From assembly GCA_965268275.1 (NCBI GenBank), contig OZ254168.1, forward strand, positions 248,001 to 312,000: a DNA stretch of 64,000 bases, read 5' to 3'. This DNA comes from AAA044-D11 sp965268275. Its GTDB lineage: Bacteria > Actinomycetota > Actinomycetes > Nanopelagicales > Nanopelagicaceae. Both the position numbers and the translations under genes were made by a program. The notes below the pieces were generated by a model. The model saw nothing but the letters and a program-made list of their open reading frames with translations, was not told the origin of the DNA and did not search any database. Positions 8,414-16,902 of the stretch are shown piece by piece (position 1 is the first letter of the stretch; each line of letters begins with the position of its first letter).

Positions 8414-9754
8414 GTGAATCTTCGCAAACCTCTGATTCTCACCGTAGTCGCATCAGCGCTGGTGGGGTCTCTAGTAATAAATGGTGTTTCGGCATCCGCC
8501 GCGAGCGTTCCAGGAGTTTCAGATACTGAAATTGTTCTGGGTATGCAATTGCCACAAACTGGCTTAGCAAGCCCTGGCTATAAAAAAATAGATGACGCAG
8601 CACGCGCCTACTTTGATTATGTAAATTCAAAAGGTGGGGTAAACGGCCGCAACATCAAGCTCGTAGCCAAAGATGACGAGTACAAAGCTGGTCGCACAAT
8701 TACAACCGCCAGAGAATTAATTAATGATGAAAAGATTTTTGCATTCTTCGGATCTATCGGAACTCAAACCCACCTTGCTGTGGTGAAAGACATTAACCGC
8801 AGAGGAATCCCTGACCTCTTCGTAAACAGCGGATACAGTGGTTTGTATACCGACCCTAAGAAGTATCCAAATACTTTTGGTGGGCTTGGAACTTACACAG
8901 TTGAGGCAAAAATCCTTGGTAAGTATCTAAAGGAAAAGTATAAAGATAAGAAAATCGGTATTGTGTATCAATCCGATGACTTCGGCCGAAATGCTTTGGC
9001 TGGTCTAGTTGAATCTGGACTTAAGTTCGAAGCGAAGAAAACCTCAGCTTCATTCGTCTCAGGTACTCACGGAACACTTGGTCTTGGAACTCAGATTGGT
9101 CAGATGAAGGCTAATGGTGTTGATGTTGTTATCATCGCCGCAGTTTCATCTGCTACCGCTGTCGCATATGCAACAGCAGCTGCGCTTTCATACAAGCCAA
9201 CAAAATGGGCGGTAATCAGCGTTGGTGCAGACTCGACTACTTTCCAGACCATCCTTGCTGGAAGAAGTGTTCCGCTTGCTACAAGCGCTGCGATGCTAGC
9301 TGGAACTCTCACAGCTTCACACGCTCCGGCTGCAGGTGATGCAGATGATGAATACATCAAGGCATTTAAGAAGATCAATGATGACTTCAACAAGGCCACC
9401 GGACTAGATAAAGCATGGGATAACAACGTATTGCAGGGCATGAACATTGCATACCTTGCTACTTCAGCTCTTATGGGTGTCGGAAAAGATTTAACTCGCG
9501 CAAAGCTAGTTTCTTACCTTAAGAAGAATGGTTCGAAGTTAAGCAGCGCAGCATTTTCACCTCTAGGTTATTCAGATACCACACACGAAGCTTTCACAGG
9601 TTTCTGGCTGGGTGAATACGATGCTTCTCTAGTGCTTAAGCCACTTGATGGAAAGCGTGTTGTTTACACAACTGATTCCGCAAAAGGCCCAGTAACAGTT
9701 TCTAACTACAAGCGTCCGGCAATCGCTGCTGATGCGCTTCCAAAGGTTGGGTAA
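8414..9754 (+). CDS. Liv-type ABC transporter substrate-binding protein
   Basis: Extracellular binding protein of the adjacent importer (type I periplasmic binding fold, Peripla_BP_6 family). About 446 residues: a signal peptide (basic NLRK, hydrophobic core, end in VSASAA), then DTEIVLGMQLPQTG at the start of the mature domain, followed by GGVNGRNIKLVAKDDEY, a Liv-type signature. There is no Cys in or near the signal peptide, so it is not a lipoprotein. Start chosen at GTG 8414 with GAAAGAG upstream; GTG 8405 is equally possible. The frame is open from an ATG at 8330, but that start would put a non-signal stretch before the signal peptide. Solute unknown. Confidence 0.85.
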   Translation: MNLRKPLILTVVASALVGSLVINGVSASAASVPGVSDTEIVLGMQLPQTGLASPGYKKIDDAARAYFDYVNSKGGVNGRNIKLVAKDDEYKAGRTITTARELINDEKIFAFFGSIGTQTHLAVVKDINRRGIPDLFVNSGYSGLYTDPKKYPNTFGGLGTYTVEAKILGKYLKEKYKDKKIGIVYQSDDFGRNALAGLVESGLKFEAKKTSASFVSGTHGTLGLGTQIGQMKANGVDVVIIAAVSSATAVAYATAAALSYKPTKWAVISVGADSTTFQTILAGRSVPLATSAAMLAGTLTASHAPAAGDADDEYIKAFKKINDDFNKATGLDKAWDNNVLQGMNIAYLATSALMGVGKDLTRAKLVSYLKKNGSKLSSAAFSPLGYSDTTHEAFTGFWLGEYDASLVLKPLDGKRVVYTTDSAKGPVTVSNYKRPAIAADALPKVG

Positions 9755-9761
9755 GGATAAA

Positions 9762-11405
9762 ATGAGAAACGTTAACTTGAAAAAGCTAATCGCAACACTT
9801 GGTGCAACTGCACTTCTCTCTGCTGGTTTGGTAGTCGCTGTTGCGGCTCCGGCACAAGCAGCAGATCCTGTTTGCGTAGAAGATGCAAAGAGTGGCGTAA
9901 TTACTTGTAATGGAAAATTAAGTAATGGCGCTGCATACCGGACTATGGTTCCATCAAACTACAACGGAACCTTCTTCTTCTGGCAGCACGGTGTGCGCCC
10001 TTCATATCCTTACCCAGGTTATGTTGTGCCAACAGGTGTTGAACAAATGTCTCCAACAAGCGTCAACCACAAAGTCAGCACAGTAAAACCAATGCTTCAA
10101 ATTGGCTACGGAATTGCTGGATATGATTGTTCATCAAGTGGCTTGCATGGCTGGAATACAGCTGATTGTGTTGAAATGCTAAATGAATTAGTAACCATTA
10201 CTAAGAAGCGCGTTTCAATCACCAAGACTGTTGTTTACGGAGCTTCAATGGCTGGCGCAATTTTGACGCCTTATATTGAAAAGTATCCAGATTCTGCCGA
10301 TGCAGTCGGAATTCTTGCTGGCGTATCGCCATCAATCGCAAACACACTTAAGTCTGGTTGCGACTTCCTATACATGTTCAGTGTTTTCTTTGATCCAACA
10401 ATCAAGGGCTGCACAGTTATGGGGACTAAAGGCGTACCTGGCCATATGGCAGTTCTAGGTGACTTTGCAAAGGTTGGCGCACTTCTTACAAAGTGGAGCG
10501 TTGATTACGGAAGCTCACCAATTGCTTATCCAGCTCCACTTGCATCTGCTGGAATTCCACAACGTTCTGCGTTATTACTTGCAGGATTGATTGCTGGTAT
10601 CCCAACAAAGTCTTCTCACATGGATGGAATCTCAGTAGGAGGTCTTGTTCCAGAGGGAAGTATTAACTCGACTGTGGCAATCCTTGAAAACGCTCAAGAC
10701 TTTCTTGGAACCGCCTACTTTGGTGGCCAAGGTGTTGCTGAAGTCGTAGGTGCTGGTTTCTACGACAACACAAAGACTGATTTCTCTGCTCTACTTTCAG
10801 ATGAGGACCTAGGACGTTTTACAGTAGGTCTATCTGGCGATGATGCAGTTGGTGCAATGCTTGCAACACTTGCGGCGTATCCACGCGTTACTGGTAACGC
10901 AGATGCAGTAGCAAAATTAGCTGCACTAGATAAGTCTAAATTCGATACATCAAAGCCAGTTGTTCTGCTTTCAAATGAAGCAGATCGTCTGGTGTTGTCT
11001 GGTAACCAAGTCCACTATGTAAACAAGGCAAAAGCTGTTTACGAATCAAAACTTGCTGCCTGGGAGAAGAAGTATGCTGCTGCAAAAACTGCTTCTGAAG
11101 TATCTGCTCTTATGAAGAGCAAGCCACTTTGGAACACAGTTTCAATGTATGCAATGACTCCTGACACTTATACAAAGTTCACCGCAACTGGTGCCCCTGA
11201 TTTGACTGCTCCGGTCGCTATTTCTGGCGTCGGTCACGAGTCATTTACCAAAGATCAGTTAATGACTTGGGTCCGTGTTCTAGCTTCTTCAGCTAAGACC
11301 GGAAAAGTTCCAAGTCCATCTGTCTTGAATTCATATCTGACTAAGGTTCCGTATCTAAATACTGATCCGGATTACCAGCCAGCTGAATTGAAATATCAGG
11401 ATTAA
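9762..11405 (+). CDS. Secreted alpha/beta-hydrolase-like protein
   Basis: About 547 residues. A clear Sec signal peptide (MRNVNLKKL, hydrophobic core, APAQAA) is followed by a large extracellular domain. GASMAG near residue 165 looks like the nucleophile elbow of an alpha/beta hydrolase; NEADRLV (acid) and GVGHESF (His) lie in the right order near the C terminus to complete a Ser-Asp/Glu-His triad. Several Cys residues could form disulfides. A region of mixed Ala/Lys (about 425-450) looks helical. Only 7 bases separate it from the binding-protein stop, with AAGGAT before the ATG, so it is probably in the importer's operon and may release a substrate for it. I do not recognise the exact family; esterase, amidase or peptidase are all possible. 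Confidence 0.72.
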   Translation: MRNVNLKKLIATLGATALLSAGLVVAVAAPAQAADPVCVEDAKSGVITCNGKLSNGAAYRTMVPSNYNGTFFFWQHGVRPSYPYPGYVVPTGVEQMSPTSVNHKVSTVKPMLQIGYGIAGYDCSSSGLHGWNTADCVEMLNELVTITKKRVSITKTVVYGASMAGAILTPYIEKYPDSADAVGILAGVSPSIANTLKSGCDFLYMFSVFFDPTIKGCTVMGTKGVPGHMAVLGDFAKVGALLTKWSVDYGSSPIAYPAPLASAGIPQRSALLLAGLIAGIPTKSSHMDGISVGGLVPEGSINSTVAILENAQDFLGTAYFGGQGVAEVVGAGFYDNTKTDFSALLSDEDLGRFTVGLSGDDAVGAMLATLAAYPRVTGNADAVAKLAALDKSKFDTSKPVVLLSNEADRLVLSGNQVHYVNKAKAVYESKLAAWEKKYAAAKTASEVSALMKSKPLWNTVSMYAMTPDTYTKFTATGAPDLTAPVAISGVGHESFTKDQLMTWVRVLASSAKTGKVPSPSVLNSYLTKVPYLNTDPDYQPAELKYQD

Positions 11406-11425
11406 TTCCTGAATAACTAGAAATT

Positions 11426-11456
11426 GCGGGGTCAGTTAATTCTGGCCCCGCTTTTT
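11426..11456 (+). terminator. Intrinsic terminator of the importer/hydrolase operon
   Basis: GCGGGGTCAG at 11426-11435 pairs with CTGGCCCCGC at 11442-11451 (one G-U pair) around a 6-base loop, followed by five T. It closes the block ahead of tsaE. Confidence 0.9.
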
Positions 11457-11472
11457 CATGTAATTTTTTGGG

Positions 11473-11478
11473 TAACCT
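11473..11478 (+). promoter_or_regulatory. -10 element of tsaE (leaderless)
   Basis: TAACCT ends six bases before the GTG of tsaE, with no Shine-Dalgarno sequence; transcription would begin at or next to the start codon. Confidence 0.65.
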
Positions 11479-11484
11479 TCTCTC

Positions 11485-11934
11485 GTGTCTGGAAAAAGTG
11501 AAGTCAATAGCATCTATGAAATGCACGCTTTAGGTGCGCGCATAGGCAAAGAACTCAAAGCTGGTGATTTACTTTTGTTATCTGGACCTTTAGGTGCTGG
11601 CAAGACCGCGCTTACTCAAGGGATTGGCCAAGCACTTGGAATTGAAAATATCACTTCACCAACCTTTGTTATTTCCAGAATTCATCCCAGCAAAATCCCG
11701 TTGCTGCATGTCGATGCTTACCGATTGCAAGGTGGCTCCAAAGCGATATTCGATGATTTAGATCTAGAGAGTTACCTTTCGACAAGCATCACTGTTGTTG
11801 AATGGGGCGAGGGGTTGGCTGATCGCTTGGCGGACGAATATCTCGAGATTCAAATTGAATTTGGTGCAAACGATGATCAAAGGCTGGTTTCAATTATTAG
11901 CCGTGGACCGAAATTTGCTGGATTTAAATTGTGA
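11485..11934 (+). CDS. tsaE: tRNA threonylcarbamoyladenosine biosynthesis ATPase TsaE
   Basis: P-loop ATPase that works with TsaB and TsaD in making t6A37 on ANN-decoding tRNAs. 149 residues. Walker A is GPLGAGKTALTQG near residue 36, followed by the family's SPTFVISR and the VVEWGEGL region. The GTG start is set by the leaderless -10 element six bases upstream. The stop overlaps the tsaB-rimI start as GTGA; all three t6A genes of the window are thus in one operon. Confidence 0.95.
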   Translation: MSGKSEVNSIYEMHALGARIGKELKAGDLLLLSGPLGAGKTALTQGIGQALGIENITSPTFVISRIHPSKIPLLHVDAYRLQGGSKAIFDDLDLESYLSTSITVVEWGEGLADRLADEYLEIQIEFGANDDQRLVSIISRGPKFAGFKL

Positions 11935-12926
11935 GCACCTATCTTTTAATTGATACATCAACTTCGCGCACAAGTATTGAAATTGTGGGCGATGGAAAAA
12001 CTCTATTTGCTTCTCATCACGATGGGGCACTTTCACATGGTGAAGCCCTGCCCGAACTTATTGCGCAGGGGTTAAAGGTTGAAAACAAAATTGATCAAGT
12101 AATTGTTGGAATGGGCCCAGGCCCATTTACTGGGCTTCGGGTAGGTATCTCATTTGCCCAAAGCTTTGCGCTTGGTCGTGGGATTCCTTGGCAAGGAGTC
12201 TGCAGTTTAGATGCAATCGCAAGCCAAGTTTCTGAAAGTGATTTCATAGTTGCAATTGATGCAAGACGAAAAGAAGTTTTCTATGCCCGCTACACAAATG
12301 GTTCTCGAATCGGTGAGCCAAAGGTTTGCCAACCATCTCAGTTGGCAGCAATTGATATTCCGGTTTATGGCGAAGCAACAAATCAATATCCAGATCCAAC
12401 TTCATTTATTGCAATTGCTGAAGCCGGAACTACTTATTTACAACCTATTTATGTTCGCAGGCCCGATGCTTTTCCAGCACCTGTTGGCGTGAAGTTTAGG
12501 CCGATGAATCAACTTGATTTAGTTCCAGCATTTGCAATCGAAAAAGATGCTTATGGCAAAGAGGCCTGGACCATGGCGCAATTAAAAGAGGAATTTGCCG
12601 GTAAAGAACGGATGTATGTAGTTGGAGAGTTTGGGGGCGAACTTATTGCCTACGCCGGAGTGGTTAATCTGGCAGGCACTGCAGATGTTTTGACACTTAC
12701 TGTTGCCGATGAACATCGCCGTAAAGGCATCGGCCGCGAGTTATTGCGCAGGTTGATTGATTGGTCCCGAACCCAAAAGTGTGAAGCAATAATGCTTGAA
12801 GTCCGAGTGGGAAACATTGATGCGATTCCACTTTATGAATCATTCGGTTTCATCGAAATTTCGCGTCGTAAGGATTATTACGGTCCCGGAAAAACTGCGA
12901 TTGTTATGCGAAAAGAGTTAACATGA
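11931..12926 (+). CDS. tsaB-rimI: TsaB-RimI fusion: t6A partner protein plus ribosomal S18 N-acetyltransferase domain
   Basis: 331 residues made of two proteins that are often separate. Residues 1 to about 185 are TsaB: LIDTSTSRTSIEI at the start and GMGPGPFTGLRVGISFAQ, the TsaB signature. From about 188 a GNAT acetyltransferase domain follows, with the acetyl-CoA loop EHRRKGIGRELLRRL and VGNIDAIPLYESFGF, matching RimI. TsaB dimerises with TsaD; RimI acetylates the N terminus of ribosomal protein S18. The GTG start overlaps the tsaE stop, and the stop overlaps tsaD (ATGA). The frame is continuous across the joint, so it is a real fusion. Confidence 0.92.
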   Translation: MSTYLLIDTSTSRTSIEIVGDGKTLFASHHDGALSHGEALPELIAQGLKVENKIDQVIVGMGPGPFTGLRVGISFAQSFALGRGIPWQGVCSLDAIASQVSESDFIVAIDARRKEVFYARYTNGSRIGEPKVCQPSQLAAIDIPVYGEATNQYPDPTSFIAIAEAGTTYLQPIYVRRPDAFPAPVGVKFRPMNQLDLVPAFAIEKDAYGKEAWTMAQLKEEFAGKERMYVVGEFGGELIAYAGVVNLAGTADVLTLTVADEHRRKGIGRELLRRLIDWSRTQKCEAIMLEVRVGNIDAIPLYESFGFIEISRRKDYYGPGKTAIVMRKELT

Positions 12927-13960
12927 AAAGCTCTGACGCATTAGTTCTGGGAATCGAAACTTCTTGCGATGAGACCGCTGTCGGAATTGTTGCTGGCCGA
13001 AAACTGCTGGCAAATGTAATTTCATCAAGCGTTGACGAGCACGCCCGATTTGGTGGCGTAGTTCCCGAAATTGCTAGCCGAGCACATTTGGAAGCGATGC
13101 CAAATGTTATTGCCCAGGCACTTAGCGATGCCAAAGTTTCGCTGAAGGATATTGATGCGTTTGCCGTTACTGCTGGCCCAGGATTGATTGGGGCGTTATT
13201 GGTCGGAACTTCAAGCGCCGCCGGATTAGCTCTGGCATTAGATAAACCACTTTATGGCGTCAATCATTTGTCAGCACACATCGCAGTGGATTCACTGAAT
13301 TCGGATCACAAGTTAAATCCAGCAATCGCACTTTTGGTTAGTGGCGGACATAGTTCGATTCTGCAAGTAAATGACTTAACAAGCGATGTTAAAACTCTTG
13401 GCTCAACTATTGACGATGCCGCAGGTGAAGCATTCGATAAAATTGCCAGAATTTTAGAGCTTGGTTTTCCGGGTGGACCAGCAATTGATCGCGAATCCAA
13501 AACCGGCAAACCAGATGCAGTTGAATTTCCAAGAGGGCTTACTCTGGCTCGAGATTTAATTGATCACAAATATGATTTCTCATTTTCAGGTTTAAAAACC
13601 GCAGTCTCTAGATATTTAGCAAAGACTCCAAATTATCTTCGTGCTGATGTGGCTGCATCTTTCCAAGAAGCCGTAGTTGATGTCTTACTTTCTAAGGCAA
13701 TCGGCGCAGCAAAAGAAACAGGTATTGACACTTTGATTATCGCTGGCGGGGTCGCCGCAAACAGTAGGTTGCGCGATCTCGCCAAAGAGCGGACGGCCAA
13801 GGCGGGCATTCAACTTCGGATTCCTCCCATGGATTTATGCACCGATAATGGAGCAATGGTTGCGGCAATTGGTTCACTTGCCGTGGCAAAGGGCTTAAAG
13901 CCCTCACAAATAGGCATTGCGGCCGATTCCAGCTCAGGAATCTCAAGACCTATCTTTTGA
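12923..13960 (+). CDS. tsaD: tRNA N6-adenosine threonylcarbamoyltransferase TsaD
   Basis: Transfers the threonylcarbamoyl group to A37 of tRNA. 345 residues. Begins LGIETSCDETAVGIV, typical of TsaD; HLSAHIA supplies the metal-binding His pair, and LLVSGGHSS and GGVAANSRLR are nucleotide-binding motifs of the ASKHA fold. The C-terminal stretch CTDNGAMVA is conserved. Overlaps the previous gene by four bases. Adjacent to groES-groEL as in mycobacteria. Confidence 0.97.
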   Translation: MKSSDALVLGIETSCDETAVGIVAGRKLLANVISSSVDEHARFGGVVPEIASRAHLEAMPNVIAQALSDAKVSLKDIDAFAVTAGPGLIGALLVGTSSAAGLALALDKPLYGVNHLSAHIAVDSLNSDHKLNPAIALLVSGGHSSILQVNDLTSDVKTLGSTIDDAAGEAFDKIARILELGFPGGPAIDRESKTGKPDAVEFPRGLTLARDLIDHKYDFSFSGLKTAVSRYLAKTPNYLRADVAASFQEAVVDVLLSKAIGAAKETGIDTLIIAGGVAANSRLRDLAKERTAKAGIQLRIPPMDLCTDNGAMVAAIGSLAVAKGLKPSQIGIAADSSSGISRPIF

Positions 13961-13991
13961 CGCCCCACCCACCCCTGCTTTAGAGTTTGCG

Positions 13992-14018
13992 TTAGCACTC
14001 GAAGGGTGAGTCTGCTAA
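13992..14018 (+). promoter_or_regulatory. Degenerate CIRCE operator (HrcA site) upstream of groES
   Basis: TTAGCACTC, a 9-base spacer, then GTCTGCTAA. The left arm is a perfect CIRCE half; the right arm matches 7 of 9 bases of GAGTGCTAA. It lies 42 bases before the groES start, the usual place for HrcA control of heat-shock chaperonins. HrcA itself is not in the window. Confidence 0.75.
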
Positions 14019-14060
14019 TCAAGTAGAGCCCGTCAATAAGTCAATCATGAAGGAGCAATC

Positions 14061-14357
14061 ATGGCCGTAACCATCAAGCCACTAGAAGATCGCCTAGTTG
14101 TAAAGGCAAATGAAGCCGAACAGACAACTGCATCAGGTTTAGTAATTCCAGATACTGCAAAAGAGAAGCCACAAGAGGGCACTGTCATTGCAGTTGGTCC
14201 AGGTCGTTTTGATGATGGCGTTCGCACACCAATGGATGTAAAAGTTGGCGATGTAGTTCTTTATAGCAAGTATGGCGGAACTGAAGTTAAGTACAACAAC
14301 GAGGAATACCTAGTTCTTTCAGCTCGCGATGTATTAGCAATTATTGAAAAGAAGTAA
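14061..14357 (+). CDS. groES: Co-chaperonin GroES
   Basis: Ten-kilodalton lid of the GroEL folding chamber. 98 residues. IKPLEDRLVVKANEAE at the start, the mobile loop TASGLVIPDTAKEKPQEG, and KVGDVVLYSKYGGTEV are all standard. Strong Shine-Dalgarno (GAAGGAG) before the ATG. Six bases separate it from groEL. Probably repressed by HrcA through the CIRCE-like site upstream. Confidence 0.98.
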   Translation: MAVTIKPLEDRLVVKANEAEQTTASGLVIPDTAKEKPQEGTVIAVGPGRFDDGVRTPMDVKVGDVVLYSKYGGTEVKYNNEEYLVLSARDVLAIIEKK

Positions 14358-14363
14358 TAACAC

Positions 14364-15998
14364 ATGGGAAAAACTTTAAGTTTCGATGAAGAGGCCCGTC
14401 GTGCGATGGAGCGCGGCGTCAACATTCTTGCTGACACCGTAAAAGTAACGCTTGGACCTAAGGGTCGCAACGTTGTTATCGCAAAGTCATATGGCGCACC
14501 ACTTATCACCAATGACGGCGTAACAATTGCCAAGGAGATCGAACTCTCTGATCCGGCCGAGAACATGGGTGCACAACTTGTTAAGCAAGTTGCTGAAAAG
14601 ACCAATGATGTCGCTGGTGATGGAACAACAACTGCAACAGTTCTTGCTCAAGCGATGGTGAAGGAAGGCCTTCGTAACCTTGCTGCCGGAGCCCAACCAA
14701 TGGATATCAAAATTGGAATTGAAGCCGCTGTTAAGGCAGTTTCCGAAGAGCTAAAGAAGAATTCAACAGCAGTGAGCGGCAAGTCTCAGATTGCAGATGT
14801 TGCAACTATTTCAGCACAAGATAAGGCGATTGGCGATCTCATTGCAGAAGCAATGGACAAGGTTGGCAAGGATGGCGTTATCACCGTTGAAGAATCTTCA
14901 ACAACTGGTCTTGAATTAGATTTCACCGAAGGTATGCAATTCGATAAGGGTTATATCTCGCCTTATTTCGTTACAGATGCCGACCGCATGGAAACTGTTT
15001 TAGAAGATGCTTATGTTCTTATCTCAGGTGGAAAAATCTCTGCGCTCGCAGAAATCTTGCCAATCTTGGAGAAAGTTTCACAGGCAGGAAAACCACTTCT
15101 GATTATTGCTGAAGATGTTGAAGGCGAAGCGCTATCTACTCTGGTTGTAAACCGGATGCGCGGAACGTTTACATCTGCTGCTGTTAAGGCACCTGGCTTT
15201 GGCGATCGCCGTAAAGCAATGTTGCAAGACATTGCAATCCTTACTGGTGGCCAAGTAATTACTGCCGAAGTTGGCCTAAAACTTGAACAAGTAACTGTTG
15301 ATCTTTTAGGCCGTGCACGCCGTGTTGTAATCACAAAGGACAACACAACCATCGTTGATGGTGCTGGCGACAAGGCACAAGTTTCGGCTCGAGTCCAAGA
15401 AATTCGCAATGAACTTGAGAACACTGATTCTGATTGGGATCGCGAGAAGCTACAAGAGCGTGTTGCAAAACTTGCTGGTGGCGTCTGCGTAATCAAGGTT
15501 GGTGCACACACTGAAGTTGAACTTAAAGAGAAGAAGCACCGATTAGAAGATGCAATCTCTGCAACTCGTGCAGCTGTCGAAGAAGGCATTGTTGTCGGCG
15601 GTGGCGCAGCGTTAGTTCATGCAGCATCAGCACTTGATAAAGATCTTGGCTTCGAAGGCGATAAGGCAGTTGGCGTTCGTTTAGTTCGCAAAGCTTGCGA
15701 TGAGCCACTTCGCTGGATTGCTGAAAATGCTGGCCACGAAGGTTATGTAGTTGTTGCAAAAGTTCGCACAATGAAGGCGAATGAAGGCTTTAATGCTGGA
15801 ACTGAAATTTATGAAGATCTAGTAAAGGTCGGCGTAATCGATCCAGTAAAGGTAACTCGTTCAGCACTAGCAAATGCGGCTTCTATCGCTGCAATGTTTA
15901 TTACAACAGAAGCTCTTGTTTTTGAGACTCCTGAAATCAAGAAAGAAGAAGCTGCCTCAAGTGGCCACAGCCATGGACCAGGCGGACATTCGCATTAA
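14364..15998 (+). CDS. groEL: Chaperonin GroEL with His-rich tail
   Basis: Sixty-kilodalton chaperonin. 544 residues, full length. LGPKGRNVVI, NDGVTIAKEIEL and the ATP-site DGTTTATVLAQ are present. The C terminus is GHSHGPGGHSH, five... His-containing residues in a Gly/Ser context instead of the GGM repeat of E. coli. A His-rich tail on the groES-linked copy is typical of actinobacterial GroEL1. No second groEL is in the window. Followed by a strong terminator. Confidence 0.97.
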   Translation: MGKTLSFDEEARRAMERGVNILADTVKVTLGPKGRNVVIAKSYGAPLITNDGVTIAKEIELSDPAENMGAQLVKQVAEKTNDVAGDGTTTATVLAQAMVKEGLRNLAAGAQPMDIKIGIEAAVKAVSEELKKNSTAVSGKSQIADVATISAQDKAIGDLIAEAMDKVGKDGVITVEESSTTGLELDFTEGMQFDKGYISPYFVTDADRMETVLEDAYVLISGGKISALAEILPILEKVSQAGKPLLIIAEDVEGEALSTLVVNRMRGTFTSAAVKAPGFGDRRKAMLQDIAILTGGQVITAEVGLKLEQVTVDLLGRARRVVITKDNTTIVDGAGDKAQVSARVQEIRNELENTDSDWDREKLQERVAKLAGGVCVIKVGAHTEVELKEKKHRLEDAISATRAAVEEGIVVGGGAALVHAASALDKDLGFEGDKAVGVRLVRKACDEPLRWIAENAGHEGYVVVAKVRTMKANEGFNAGTEIYEDLVKVGVIDPVKVTRSALANAASIAAMFITTEALVFETPEIKKEEAASSGHSHGPGGHSH

Positions 15999-16038
15999 TT
16001 TAGGCATTAATTAAGGCGCTAATTAGCGCTTGAAGTTT

Positions 16039-16074
16039 AAGGCCCCAAACTTTCATTAGTGCGGGGCCTTTTTT
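16039..16074 (+). terminator. Intrinsic terminator after groEL
   Basis: AAGGCCCC (16039-16046) pairs with GGGGCCTT (16063-16070) around a 16-base loop, then a run of T to 16074. Confidence 0.9.
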
Positions 16075-16091
16075 ATTGGTTTAATTAGCAC

Positions 16092-16856
16092 ATGGCAAAT
16101 TCCCCAATTATGACCTTGAGCATTGATTGCGGTGGGCTAAGCATCAAAGCCTCTGTTCTTGATGAAGATGGCACGATGCATGCACCTGCAGTTGCAGTGC
16201 CTACGCCATACCCACTTACTCCGATGGATTTGATTAACGTTTTCAAAGATATTGCTTCAAAATTGCCAAAGGCAGATCGTATAACTGTTGGCTTCCCGGG
16301 AATGGTTCGCCACGGAGTAGTAGTCAATACTCCGCATTACGTAAATGTAAAAGGTCCTCGCACAAAAGTTGATCCAGAGCTTTTTTATGCCTGGAAAGGT
16401 TTAGATTTCAGAAGCTTGGTTCAAGAAACTTTTAACCTTCCAACACTTATGTTGAATGATGCTGAAGTTCATGGCGCTGGCGTAGTTGCAGGTTCAGGTT
16501 TCGAAGTTGTTTTAACACTTGGCACTGGCCTTGGTTGTGCAGTATTTGATGGCGGAAAACTTGCTCCTCATATCGAACTTTCGCATGCACCGATTCGTCG
16601 TTCAACTATTTATGACGAATGGATTGGCGAACACGAACGTCGCCGACTTGGTGACTCATTCTGGTCACGCCGAATTCGTTTAATGGTCACAGATCTGCGT
16701 CCGGTCTTTCACTGGGATCGACTTTATTTAGGTGGTGGCAATGCCCGTCGAATTCGCCCAGAAGTCTTAGAACTTATTGGGGATGACGTTGTAATTGTTC
16801 CTAACGCAGCAGGAATTGTTGGTGGCGTGCGGGCTTGGAATCTCACCCGAGTTTAA
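16092..16856 (+). CDS. ROK-family sugar kinase, polyphosphate-glucokinase-like
   Basis: 254 residues, the size of actinobacterial polyphosphate glucokinases, which phosphorylate glucose with polyphosphate or ATP. Seen: SIDCGGLSIKASV (phosphate-1 loop; usual form is DxGGSGIK), TVGFPGMVRHG, NDAEVHGAG with the likely catalytic Asp, LGTGLGCAV (phosphate-2), and a C-terminal LGGGNAR. The CGGLSIKA variant is slightly off the glucokinase consensus, so the donor and sugar are uncertain. Probably monocistronic: terminator upstream, separate promoter downstream. No clear Shine-Dalgarno or TAnnnT box precedes the ATG. Confidence 0.75.
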   Translation: MANSPIMTLSIDCGGLSIKASVLDEDGTMHAPAVAVPTPYPLTPMDLINVFKDIASKLPKADRITVGFPGMVRHGVVVNTPHYVNVKGPRTKVDPELFYAWKGLDFRSLVQETFNLPTLMLNDAEVHGAGVVAGSGFEVVLTLGTGLGCAVFDGGKLAPHIELSHAPIRRSTIYDEWIGEHERRRLGDSFWSRRIRLMVTDLRPVFHWDRLYLGGGNARRIRPEVLELIGDDVVIVPNAAGIVGGVRAWNLTRV

Positions 16857-16896
16857 GTAAGTTCTAAGCCAAAATGCGCAAGTAACTTTGCTCAGG

Positions 16897-16902
16897 TAAT
16901 CT
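16897..16902 (+). promoter_or_regulatory. -10 element of the cytochrome b5 domain gene (leaderless)
   Basis: TAATCT ends six bases before the ATG. The surrounding GGTAATCTTTTCTC is nearly identical to the tsaE promoter (GGTAACCTTCTCTC). Confidence 0.65.

Noticed and set aside
15011..15589. Minus-strand open frame of 192 codons inside groEL
   Set aside because: Antisense to groEL, Ser-rich, no motif and no promoter or ribosome site.
16080..16085. TTTAAT six bases before the ROK kinase start as a leaderless -10 box
   Set aside because: Lacks the conserved A at the second position; too weak to list.
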